Source of the DNA: Deminuibacter soli
GTDB lineage: Bacteria > Bacteroidota > Bacteroidia > Chitinophagales > Chitinophagaceae
Assembly (NCBI RefSeq): GCF_003412455.1
Contig: NZ_QTJU01000003.1
Location: 186,001 to 250,000, forward strand
DNA: 64,000 nucleotides
Direction of reading: 5' to 3'
Within the stretch, counting starts at the first letter, position 1. Every line of letters begins with the position of its first letter. The translations under genes were made by a program, and so were the position numbers. This document shows positions 1 through 7,849 of the stretch, one piece after another. Under the pieces are notes generated by a model that saw only the letters and a list, made by a program, of their open reading frames with translations, ran no database searches and was not told the origin of the DNA.

Positions 1-596
1 CCGAAGCCCTGGGCGCACATTACTGGAAGCCCGTGCAGACAGGTTATGCGCAGGGCGCTGATAAAGACAAAGTAAAACACCTGCTTTCCAATACGCAAAG
101 CTTAATACATCCTGAAACCTATTCGCTTCGCCTGCCTGCCTCACCGCATGTGGCCGCAAGGGAAGAAGGCATCACCATATCGCTTAATGCCATTGAAAAC
201 GATTACCGGAAAATACGCGCCAAGTGTAACGCCACCGGCTACCTGGTAATAGAAGGTGCAGGCGGTATTATGGTGCCCCTGAACGGACAGGAGTTTATGG
301 CAGATATGATTACAAGGCTCAACGCCTGCGTAATACTCGTGAGCCGCAATTACCTGGGCAGCATCAACCATTCGCTGTTAACCGCCGAACTCTGCAAGCA
401 AAAGCAACTCACCGTGGCTGGCTGGATTTTCAACGACCAGTACCTGGCCTACGAAGAAGAAATAGCCGCCTGGAGCGGGTATACGCACATTGCTTCCATA
501 CCAAGGTTGCCGGCTATTACCAAAGCAGGCATACATGCCGAAGCAGAACGGATTAAGCCCAGATTACTGAACCTATTGCGCCAGCTGAATGACTAA
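1..596 (+). CDS. bioD: Dethiobiotin synthase, C-terminal part (5' end outside window)
   Basis: BioD closes the ureido ring of dethiobiotin from diaminopelargonic acid, CO2 and ATP in biotin synthesis; it is cytosolic. The reading frame is open from base 3 and gives a YWKPVQTG stretch at once, the family's conserved substrate-binding segment, so the true start lies upstream; the GTG at 33 falls inside that motif and is not the start. The EGAGG motif of the family is at about 252-266. About 198 residues are visible, so only the P-loop end is missing (family about 220-230). It overlaps the next gene by 8 bp, which suggests translational coupling. Confidence 0.9.
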   Translation, partial: EALGAHYWKPVQTGYAQGADKDKVKHLLSNTQSLIHPETYSLRLPASPHVAAREEGITISLNAIENDYRKIRAKCNATGYLVIEGAGGIMVPLNGQEFMADMITRLNACVILVSRNYLGSINHSLLTAELCKQKQLTVAGWIFNDQYLAYEEEIAAWSGYTHIASIPRLPAITKAGIHAEAERIKPRLLNLLRQLND

Positions 597-1155
597 ACAA
601 GCCCTGCGGGCATTGTACCGCGACAAACGCAATGCGCTTGCGCACGATAAACTGAAACTCGACGACCTGCTGCTGATACAGTTTCAGCAACTGTCCTTCG
701 AAAATGTGGATGTATTGCTTACCTACTGGCCCATGGCCAACCAGGCCGAACCCAATACCCACCTGTTTTCCGGCTACCTGCGACACATGATTCCCAACCT
801 GCAGATGGCCTACCCGGTAAGCGATTTCAGCGCATTTAGCATGCATGCCACGCTGATAACGCCCGATACCGTGTACCATACCAACCGCTATGGCATTACC
901 GAGCCCAAAGAGGGAGAACCGATTGCAAACGAGCAGATAGACCTGGTGTTTGTACCCATGCTTATCTGCGACGAACAGGGCTTTCGCGTGGGCTATGGAA
1001 AAGGGTTTTACGACCGTTTTCTGGCCGGTTGCCGCGAAGATGTGCTCAAAATAGGGTTCAGCTATTTCGAACCGGTTAAAAACATCGATGATACTCAGGC
1101 ATTTGATGTACCTTTAGATTACTGCATTACACCTTACGAGATTTATGAATTTTAA
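589..1155 (+). CDS. 5-formyltetrahydrofolate cyclo-ligase
   Basis: 188 residues, the normal length. Converts 5-formyl-THF to 5,10-methenyl-THF using ATP, returning stored folate to one-carbon metabolism in the cytosol. The C-terminal VGYGKGFYDRF segment (around 989-1021) is the family signature, and LVFVPMLICDE before it fits the core strand. An N-terminal arginine/lysine-rich helix (RALYRDKRNAL) also fits. It overlaps bioD by 8 bp and lpxK by 11 bp, so these genes are very probably co-transcribed and translated by re-initiation. No function linking folate to biotin is implied beyond shared expression. Confidence 0.93.
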   Translation: MTKQALRALYRDKRNALAHDKLKLDDLLLIQFQQLSFENVDVLLTYWPMANQAEPNTHLFSGYLRHMIPNLQMAYPVSDFSAFSMHATLITPDTVYHTNRYGITEPKEGEPIANEQIDLVFVPMLICDEQGFRVGYGKGFYDRFLAGCREDVLKIGFSYFEPVKNIDDTQAFDVPLDYCITPYEIYEF

Positions 1156-2227
1156 TGCCTTCTTTTTAAAATCGTTCCGCGTTTTATTGTTGCCCTTTGC
1201 TTTGCTGTACGGTTTCATTATTACGATCCGCAATTACCTGTACGATAAAAAATACCTGCGTTCGGCCAAATTTGGTCTGCCCCTGATTTGCGTTGGCAAC
1301 CTCTCCGTAGGCGGCACCGGCAAATCGCCCATGGTCGAATACCTGGTTGAACTGCTGGGCCCCAGGTTTGAAACAGCCATTCTCAGCCGGGGCTACAAAC
1401 GCAAAACCAAGGGTTATGCACTGGCCAGCGAACGCACCACTGCCCTCGAAATCGGCGATGAACCCATGCAGTTTCACCGCAAATATCCCAACCTTACCAT
1501 TGCGGTAGGAGAAGAGCGCATTGTAGCTATTCCGCAGTTACTGCACGATAAACCGGGCACACAGGTGGTTGTGCTGGACGATGCTTTCCAGCACCGCGCC
1601 ATCAAGGCCGGGTTGAATATCCTGCTTACCGATTGCGGCAACCTGTTTATGCACGACTGGTTTTTGCCCACCGGCGACCTGCGCGATGAACGTAAATCGT
1701 ACCGCAGGGCAGATATCATTGTAGTTACCAAATGCCCCGAAACCCTTACTGAAACAGAAAAAAACAAAATTATCGCAGGTATCAAACCACTGCCGCACCA
1801 GCAGGTGTTTTTTACCACCATTGAATACGGACAACCCTACCACATTGTTTCAAACGAAAAACGGGTGCTCACTACAGACGATGAGGTGCTGCTGGTTTGC
1901 GGTATCGCCAATCCCAAACCGCTTAAACAGTACCTCGCCGAGCATACCGCCATTTACTACCAGCAGTCGTACCGTGACCACCATATTTTCAGTATAGATG
2001 ACCTGAGAGACATCCGTAAAAAGTATGAGCAGCTGAGCGGCAGCCAGAAATTTATACTCACTACGGAGAAAGATGCCGTTCGTTTGACTAAATTCAGCCA
2101 GGATTTGGCAGCATTACCCTTGTTTGTGCTGCCCATCCGCCACCGATTCCTGTTTAACGGAACGGAACAATTTAACCGGCGGGTTGTTGATTTTATCCAA
2201 CAGTTCCAAACCAAAGCTGTATCATGA
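1145..2227 (+). CDS. lpxK: Tetraacyldisaccharide 4'-kinase
   Basis: 360 residues. Phosphorylates the 4' position of tetraacyldisaccharide-1-phosphate to make lipid IVA, a late step of lipid A synthesis at the inner face of the inner membrane. An N-terminal hydrophobic helix (residues about 12-28) is the membrane anchor. The Walker A GNLSVGGTGKS is at residues 51-61, and VVVLDDAFQHR further on is the family's DDGFQH-like motif. Overlaps of 11 bp with the previous gene and 4 bp with rnr make it an internal member of a tight operon. Its presence confirms a lipid A-producing, Gram-negative envelope. Confidence 0.95.
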   Translation: MNFNAFFLKSFRVLLLPFALLYGFIITIRNYLYDKKYLRSAKFGLPLICVGNLSVGGTGKSPMVEYLVELLGPRFETAILSRGYKRKTKGYALASERTTALEIGDEPMQFHRKYPNLTIAVGEERIVAIPQLLHDKPGTQVVVLDDAFQHRAIKAGLNILLTDCGNLFMHDWFLPTGDLRDERKSYRRADIIVVTKCPETLTETEKNKIIAGIKPLPHQQVFFTTIEYGQPYHIVSNEKRVLTTDDEVLLVCGIANPKPLKQYLAEHTAIYYQQSYRDHHIFSIDDLRDIRKKYEQLSGSQKFILTTEKDAVRLTKFSQDLAALPLFVLPIRHRFLFNGTEQFNRRVVDFIQQFQTKAVS

Positions 2228-4368
2228 CCAAAAAGAAAACGAAACAAAAAAATAAACCTTCCAATAAATATTCCCAGCAACATTTCCCTAAAGGCACACT
2301 CGATATTACCCGCTCGGGCATTGGCTATGTCGTAATAGCCGATGGAAGCGGCGACGTACTGGTTCGCCCCGGCGATTTTAACAACGCCCTGCACGGCGAT
2401 ACCGTTCGGGTGAAAGTGGTGAAAGAAAACCTCCGCACAGGCCGTAAGGAAGGTCGCATTACCGAAGTGGTAACCCGCAGGCAGACGGAATTTATCGGTA
2501 CCATACAGATGGCCACCAATTTTGCCTTTTTCGTGGCAGACGGTGACAAACCCATGCCCGATTTGTTTATACCACTCGAAAACATTCACGGCGCCAAACA
2601 CAAAGACAAAGTGGTTGCCCGCCTCGTAAAGTGGGATAAAGAAGACAAGAAGCCCGTAGGCGAGGTGGTAAGCATTATGCAGGCAGAAGATGTGAACGAT
2701 ATGGCCATGAAAGAAATACTGGCCGAAAACGGTTTCCCGCTTTCATTCGATGATGAAGTACTCGAAGAATCTGAACGCCTGCCCGATGCCATCAGTCAAT
2801 CGGAAGTAAAGCTGCGCAAGGATTTCAGGGAAGTGCTCACCTTTACCATCGACCCCATTGATGCCAAGGATTTTGATGACGCCATTTCTGTTCGCATGCT
2901 CAAAAACGGCCTGTACGAAATTGGCGTGCACATTGCCGATGTTAGTCATTATGTAGAACCCGAAACCAAACTCGACGAAGAAGCATACAAACGTGCCACA
3001 TCCGTATACCTGCCAGACAGGGTGAACCCCATGCTGCCGGAACGCATTTCCAACGAGCTGTGTTCACTGCGCCCCAACGAAGACAAGCTTACGTTCTCAG
3101 CCGTGTTCCAGGTAAACGATAAAGCCGAAGTAAAAGAATACTGGCTGGGCAAAACAGTGATTCATTCCGATCACCGTTTTACTTACGAAGATGCACAGGA
3201 AGTAATTGAAACCGGTGAAGGCAAATACTTTGAAGAAGTGCTGCTGTTAAACACGCTCGCACGCAAACTGCGCAAGAAACGTTTTGACAAAGGCGCCATC
3301 AATTTCTCTTCACAGGAAGTGCGCTTCAAGCTCGATGAAAAAGGCAAGCCCATTGGCATTGTGATCAAGGAAAGCAAGGAAGCGCACCAGCTGATCGAAG
3401 AGTTTATGCTGCTCGCCAACCGCACCGTGGCAGCGCATGTAGCCAAAATAAAAGTAAACAAGAAACCCGTTCCTTTTGCCTACCGCATACACGACCAGCC
3501 AGACGAACAAAAGCTGATGCCGTTTATCGACTTCGCTAAAAAGTTCGGGCATAAATTCGATATCTCTTCGCCCGAACGCGTGGCAGAAAGCTTTAACCGC
3601 ATGCTTGAAGCGGTGAAAGGCAAACCCGAACAGCATGTGCTGGAACAGCTGGGTATACGCACTATGGCCAAAGCCATTTATACCACGGAGAACATTGGTC
3701 ACTACGGACTGGGCTTTGAAAACTATTGTCATTTCACTTCACCCATACGCCGTTACCCCGACGTGCTGGTGCACCGTGTGCTGCAATCATGCCTGCAAGA
3801 GAAACCCATGATCGATAAGAAAATGGAGGAGAAATGCAAACACAGCAGTGAACGCGAACGCGCAGCGATGGATTGCGAACGGGCCGGCAACAAATACAAA
3901 CAGGTAGAGTACATGCAAAGCTACCTGGGCGAAGAATTTGAAGGCATCATCAGCGGTGTGGCAGCATTCGGCTTCTGGGTTGAAACCGTTGCGCACAAGT
4001 GCGAAGGCCTGGTAAGCATTGCCAGCCTCAGCGATTACGATGATTTCCGCCACAGCGAAACAGACTACAGCTTATACGGCCGCCGCAGCGGCAGGCATTT
4101 CAGGATGGGCGACAAGGTATGGATACGTGTAGTAGCCGCCAACCTCGAAAAACGCCAGCTGGACTACGAATGGGTACCCCGCACCGGCAACAATCCCGAG
4201 AATGCAGACACTACTGCTGCGCCGATAAAAAAAGTCCGCAGCAAATCCGTAAACCCAAAATCGGCTAAACCCAAAGCCGCCCGCAAAGGCAGCAGCAGTG
4301 AAAAGCCTAAAAAGCCCAAACCCAAAAGCCACCCCAAACAAAGCCCGCCAGATCACAATGAACCATAA
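2224..4368 (+). CDS. rnr: Ribonuclease R
   Basis: 714 residues. A processive 3'-to-5' exoribonuclease of the RNase II/RNB family that degrades structured RNA. Order seen: Lys-rich N-terminus, OB-fold cold-shock domains, RNB catalytic domain with IDPIDAKDFDD at about residues 209-222 (the metal-binding aspartates), a C-terminal S1 domain (about 570-650, GIISGVAAFGFWVE), and a Lys/Ser/Pro-rich basic tail (about 665-714) as in other RNase R proteins. The ATG overlaps the lpxK stop by 4 bp. The distance to the next gene (116 bp, holding AACCAT and TTTCAAATT words) marks the end of this operon. Confidence 0.95.
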   Translation: MTKKKTKQKNKPSNKYSQQHFPKGTLDITRSGIGYVVIADGSGDVLVRPGDFNNALHGDTVRVKVVKENLRTGRKEGRITEVVTRRQTEFIGTIQMATNFAFFVADGDKPMPDLFIPLENIHGAKHKDKVVARLVKWDKEDKKPVGEVVSIMQAEDVNDMAMKEILAENGFPLSFDDEVLEESERLPDAISQSEVKLRKDFREVLTFTIDPIDAKDFDDAISVRMLKNGLYEIGVHIADVSHYVEPETKLDEEAYKRATSVYLPDRVNPMLPERISNELCSLRPNEDKLTFSAVFQVNDKAEVKEYWLGKTVIHSDHRFTYEDAQEVIETGEGKYFEEVLLLNTLARKLRKKRFDKGAINFSSQEVRFKLDEKGKPIGIVIKESKEAHQLIEEFMLLANRTVAAHVAKIKVNKKPVPFAYRIHDQPDEQKLMPFIDFAKKFGHKFDISSPERVAESFNRMLEAVKGKPEQHVLEQLGIRTMAKAIYTTENIGHYGLGFENYCHFTSPIRRYPDVLVHRVLQSCLQEKPMIDKKMEEKCKHSSERERAAMDCERAGNKYKQVEYMQSYLGEEFEGIISGVAAFGFWVETVAHKCEGLVSIASLSDYDDFRHSETDYSLYGRRSGRHFRMGDKVWIRVVAANLEKRQLDYEWVPRTGNNPENADTTAAPIKKVRSKSVNPKSAKPKAARKGSSSEKPKKPKPKSHPKQSPPDHNEP

Positions 4369-4472
4369 AACCATCAAACCATTAATCCATTTCCCCCGGC
4401 ATTTTCAAATTTTCAAATTGCCACATTTTCAAATTATCATGGTATTTTAGCGGCTGCCTAAAAGTTATATAT

Positions 4473-4480
4473 TAAAATTG
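4473..4480 (+). promoter_or_regulatory. Candidate -7 box for polyprenyl synthetase
   Basis: TAAAATTG differs by one base from the Bacteroidota -7 consensus TAnnTTTG. The ATG at 4485 begins only 4 nt after it, so transcription starting at the usual distance would give a leaderless or nearly leaderless mRNA. No clear -33 TTG was found, so this is tentative. Confidence 0.35.
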
Positions 4481-4484
4481 TAGC

Positions 4485-5450
4485 ATGCATTCATTTAAGG
4501 ACTGGGTTAATATTTTCGCAGCGCATTTTTCTACAGCGCATTTCCCTGCACAACCCGCCAGCCTGTACGAGCCTGGCAATTATTTTTTGGCCATGGGTGG
4601 TAAAAGAATACGCCCGGTAATGTGTTTAATGGGCAGTGAATTGTTCGGCGAAGTGCATCCTGATGTATACCATGTTGCTACAGCTATTGAGTTGTTCCAT
4701 AACTTCAGCCTGGTGCACGACGATATTATGGACAAAGCTACCCTGCGCAGGGGAGTGCCTACCGTGCATACCAAATACGGCGAAAGCACCGCCCTGCTCA
4801 GCGGCGATGTAATGCTGATTGTAGCCTACGATTACCTCAATAAAATTGAACCGCGTCACCAGCAGCGCATACTCGGGCTGTTTAACCGCACTGCCCGCGA
4901 AGTATGTGAAGGCCAGCAATACGACATGGATTTTGAGCAGCTTGAACAGGTAGCCATGCCCGAATACCTGCGTATGATTGAGCTGAAAACCTCGGTACTG
5001 CTGGCTGCCAGCTTAATGATGGGCGGCATACTCGGCGGTGCAAGTGAAGGCAATTGCCGTCACCTGTACGAGTTTGGCCGCAACCTGGGCATCGCCTTCC
5101 AGATACAGGACGATTACCTCGATGCCTTTGGCGATCCGGAGAAATTTGGCAAAGATGTAGGAGGCGATATCCGCCAGAACAAGAAAACCTTTTTACTGAT
5201 TCATGCACAGGAAACAGCAGGAGAGGCCGACAAAGCCGAGCTGAAACGCCTGATGCAGGAAAACCCGGCCGATAAAGTAGAGAAGGTGCTGGCCATCTTC
5301 AAATCATGCAATATCGACGCCTGGGCACGCAGCCTGCAGCAACAGTACCTGGACAAGGCGCTGGGCAACCTGGAGCAGATTGCCGTACTCTCGGCACGCA
5401 AAAAGCCATTGGTTGAGCTGGCAGAATTCCTGATCCAGCGCGAACATTAA
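4485..5450 (+). CDS. Polyprenyl synthetase family protein
   Basis: 321 residues. A trans-type prenyl elongase that condenses isopentenyl diphosphate onto allylic diphosphates to make a C20 or longer chain, feeding quinone or carotenoid synthesis. Seen: GGKRIRPV near the N-terminus (IPP binding), the first Asp-rich motif DDIMD at residues 79-83 followed by RRG, and the second, DDYLD, at 209-213, with the usual GKDVGGDIRQNK following it. Chain length cannot be read with confidence from sequence alone. It stands alone between intergenic regions; the product could be farnesylgeranyl, octaprenyl or a similar diphosphate. Confidence 0.9.
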   Translation: MHSFKDWVNIFAAHFSTAHFPAQPASLYEPGNYFLAMGGKRIRPVMCLMGSELFGEVHPDVYHVATAIELFHNFSLVHDDIMDKATLRRGVPTVHTKYGESTALLSGDVMLIVAYDYLNKIEPRHQQRILGLFNRTAREVCEGQQYDMDFEQLEQVAMPEYLRMIELKTSVLLAASLMMGGILGGASEGNCRHLYEFGRNLGIAFQIQDDYLDAFGDPEKFGKDVGGDIRQNKKTFLLIHAQETAGEADKAELKRLMQENPADKVEKVLAIFKSCNIDAWARSLQQQYLDKALGNLEQIAVLSARKKPLVELAEFLIQREH

Positions 5451-5614
5451 TTGCACATATGCGATGCAGTAACTTGTTTTTGAACAAATTATGTGTCCTC
5501 GTAAAGTCTTTTTGCCGGATAGTAGTGCCGTTATACAGCAAAAACAGTTTTCAGCAGCCGTATTGTACAATCTTTTATTATCTTACCCCTTTGAATTAAT
5601 AACAAACAGCTTGC

Positions 5615-7312
5615 ATGGCCCGATCACTTTTTCGTAAGAAATCACTGGAACAGTTACAACACGATGCTGCCCTGGGTTTAAACGATGCACATGGTACTAC
5701 AGCCCTTCCCAAAGTACTGCGGGTAAAAGATCTTACCTTTATGGGGGTGGCAGCTGTTATAGGTGCCGGTATCTTTTCAACCATCGGTACTGCAGCTTTT
5801 AACGGCGGTCCGGGGGTTATTTTTCTTTTCCTCATCACCGCAGTAACCTGTGGCTTCACCGCCCTGTGTTATGCCGAATTTGCTTCACGTGTGCCGGTGG
5901 CCGGCAGTGCCTATACGTATTCTTATGTAACCTTTGGCGAAGTAGTGGCCTGGATTATTGGCTGGGCCCTGATCCTGGAATATGCCATCGGCAACATCGT
6001 GGTCGCCATCTCCTGGAGCGCCTATTTCAACAATATTTTAAAAGCCATCAATATTAACCTGCCTGATTGGCTTACTACCGGTTACCAAACCGCAAAAATG
6101 AACTACGATGCAGCCATTGAAGCAGGCAAACCCGTAAGCGACCTGGTGTACAACACTGCGCCAACCTTTGCAGGTTTCCGCTTTATTGTAAACCTGCCTG
6201 CATTCATTATTGTAGGTCTGATTACGATACTCGCTTACATCGGCATCAACGAAAGTAAAAAGAGCGCCAACTTTATGGTGGGACTTAAAATAGTGGTGCT
6301 GGCTTTCATTGCCGTGATCGGGTTCTGGTTTATTTTTTCCAACGGAACCACCAGCAACTGGTCGCCGTTTTTACCCAATGGCATGACGGGTGTGTTAAAA
6401 GGCGTATCCTCTGTATTCTTCGCCTACATTGGCTTTGATGCTATTTCTACCACAGCCGAAGAGTGTGCTAACCCGCAGCGCGATTTGCCGCGCGGGATGA
6501 TCTACTCATTAATTCTCTGTACCATTATTTACGTCATCATCACCCTGGTGATCACCGGTATGGTACATTACTCAGAATTTGAAGGCAAGGCCGATCCGCT
6601 GGCTTATGTATTCGATCGCATCAACATGCACAAGATCGGCTTTGTAATATCTGTAAGTGCTGTAATTGCCTCTACCAGTGTAATGCTGGTATTCCAGATT
6701 GGCCAGCCACGCATCTGGATGAGCATGAGCCGCGACGGACTGTTGCCCAAACCCTTCAGCCGCGTAAGCAAACGCTTTAAAACACCTGGTTTCGCCACCA
6801 TTATCACCGGCTTTTTGGTAGGTATTCCCGTATTGTTTATCGACGATAAACTGATGACTGATTTAACCAGCATCGGCACCCTGTTTGCATTTGTGCTGGT
6901 GTGTGGGGGAGTACTGTACCTGCCGCACAAACCAAAAGGGGGCGGAGGTTTCCGCTTGCCTTACATTAACGGCAAATTCATCATTCCTGTACTCACGGTC
7001 TTGTTTGTAATCCTGTTCCGCGACCGCTTGCAGAATGCATTCTCCAACATGCAGAGCGAGGGTTACCAGGAAATACTGTTCATTGTATTTGTGGCCGCAG
7101 CCATTATTATCTCCATACTCACTTTTATCCGTAACTATTCCCTGATACCTATTCTCGGTGTATTATTCTGCCTGTACCTTATGATAGAAATCCCGGCCAA
7201 AAGCTGGATGGTATTTTTCGGATGGATGGGCTTAGGCCTCCTCATTTACCTGATGTATGGCCGCCGCAGCAGCAAACTGGCCCAGGCCGCCACTGCGGCT
7301 GCAAGAGCATAA
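5615..7312 (+). CDS. APC-family amino acid permease (cationic amino acid transporter type)
   Basis: 565 residues with about 13-14 predicted hydrophobic helices. Belongs to the amino acid-polyamine-organocation superfamily; the nearest pattern is the bacterial CAT/YfnA type. The first helix carries GVAAVIGAGIFSTIG, the conserved unwound substrate-binding segment, and FFAYIGFDAISTTAEECANP matches helix 6 and the loop after it. The long form with extra C-terminal helices fits CAT-type carriers. Substrate is not determinable here; basic or branched amino acids are possible. It is a single gene, closed by the strong terminator at 7335-7361. Confidence 0.88.
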   Translation: MARSLFRKKSLEQLQHDAALGLNDAHGTTALPKVLRVKDLTFMGVAAVIGAGIFSTIGTAAFNGGPGVIFLFLITAVTCGFTALCYAEFASRVPVAGSAYTYSYVTFGEVVAWIIGWALILEYAIGNIVVAISWSAYFNNILKAININLPDWLTTGYQTAKMNYDAAIEAGKPVSDLVYNTAPTFAGFRFIVNLPAFIIVGLITILAYIGINESKKSANFMVGLKIVVLAFIAVIGFWFIFSNGTTSNWSPFLPNGMTGVLKGVSSVFFAYIGFDAISTTAEECANPQRDLPRGMIYSLILCTIIYVIITLVITGMVHYSEFEGKADPLAYVFDRINMHKIGFVISVSAVIASTSVMLVFQIGQPRIWMSMSRDGLLPKPFSRVSKRFKTPGFATIITGFLVGIPVLFIDDKLMTDLTSIGTLFAFVLVCGGVLYLPHKPKGGGGFRLPYINGKFIIPVLTVLFVILFRDRLQNAFSNMQSEGYQEILFIVFVAAAIIISILTFIRNYSLIPILGVLFCLYLMIEIPAKSWMVFFGWMGLGLLIYLMYGRRSSKLAQAATAAARA

Positions 7313-7334
7313 AAACAAGCAAAACAACATACTA

Positions 7335-7361
7335 AAAACGCGCAAGCCCCTTGCGCGTTTT
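7335..7361 (+). terminator. Rho-independent terminator of the permease gene
   Basis: Perfect 12-bp stem AAAACGCGCAAG / CTTGCGCGTTTT with a 3-nt loop, followed by TTCC TTTT. It lies 22 bp after the stop codon. The A/T ends make it work in both directions in principle, but no minus-strand gene faces it. Confidence 0.9.
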
Positions 7362-7505
7362 CCTTTTCAACCCACCGCTCACCACTGACCGCTCACAAAA
7401 ATTTCGGCCGGATTTTTGTTAATCTATTGCAACTCAAAGCGAACACCGGGGGTACTGCAATATTATATTCAACGTTGTCTAAACATTGATATAGGCAAAA
7501 ACCCT

Positions 7506-7513
7506 TATGTTTG
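7506..7513 (+). promoter_or_regulatory. Candidate -7 box (TATGTTTG) for the 7543/7850 unit
   Basis: TATGTTTG fits TAnnTTTG exactly; a TTG at 7486-7488 sits 17 bp upstream, slightly short of the usual 18-21 bp spacer. A transcript from here would have about 330 nt before the ATG at 7850 and could carry the small ORF at 7543. The rest of 7362-7505 holds short CACTGACCGCTCAC words and nothing else I recognise. Confidence 0.45.
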
Positions 7514-7542
7514 TAGAACTAAAACCCTAAATCCAATATTTT

Positions 7543-7824
7543 ATGCGTAAAGTCGCTGCCTGTACAAGGGCATATCTGCATTTGCTGGCGCCATCCTGTC
7601 GCCATGCATTGGCCGCTTTCCTCAAAACATTTGATCCAAAGGCAAAGTACGGCACATATTCCCGCAACAATATTGCATTACACAATACATCGGGTGTAAA
7701 CATACCGCTGTCAGTTGCATTGTTATCCAAAACGCAGCGCGTTGCAGCCCGCATTATTACGTGGAAAAATTTTCCCGCCCAGGCAAGGGCATTCAACAAA
7801 AGCAACGTGTCAGCTCACATATAA
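7543..7824 (+). CDS. Possible small basic protein, 93 residues (doubtful)
   Basis: Not recognised. The ORF starts 30 nt after a good -7 box and is preceded by an A/T-rich stretch (AAAACCCTAAATCCAATATTTT) of the kind that often precedes start codons here. Codon use looks like that of neighbouring genes. The product is rich in Ala, Arg, Asn and His with no signal peptide and no clear domain. It ends 25 bp before the DUF3857-like gene. Alternatives: a leader peptide, or untranslated leader RNA that happens to stay open; an equally long ORF exists on the other strand (7527-7805), which weakens the coding case. Confidence 0.35.
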   Translation: MRKVAACTRAYLHLLAPSCRHALAAFLKTFDPKAKYGTYSRNNIALHNTSGVNIPLSVALLSKTQRVAARIITWKNFPAQARAFNKSNVSAHI

Positions 7825-7849
7825 TAACCTAACCCAAACCCCTTTTTGA

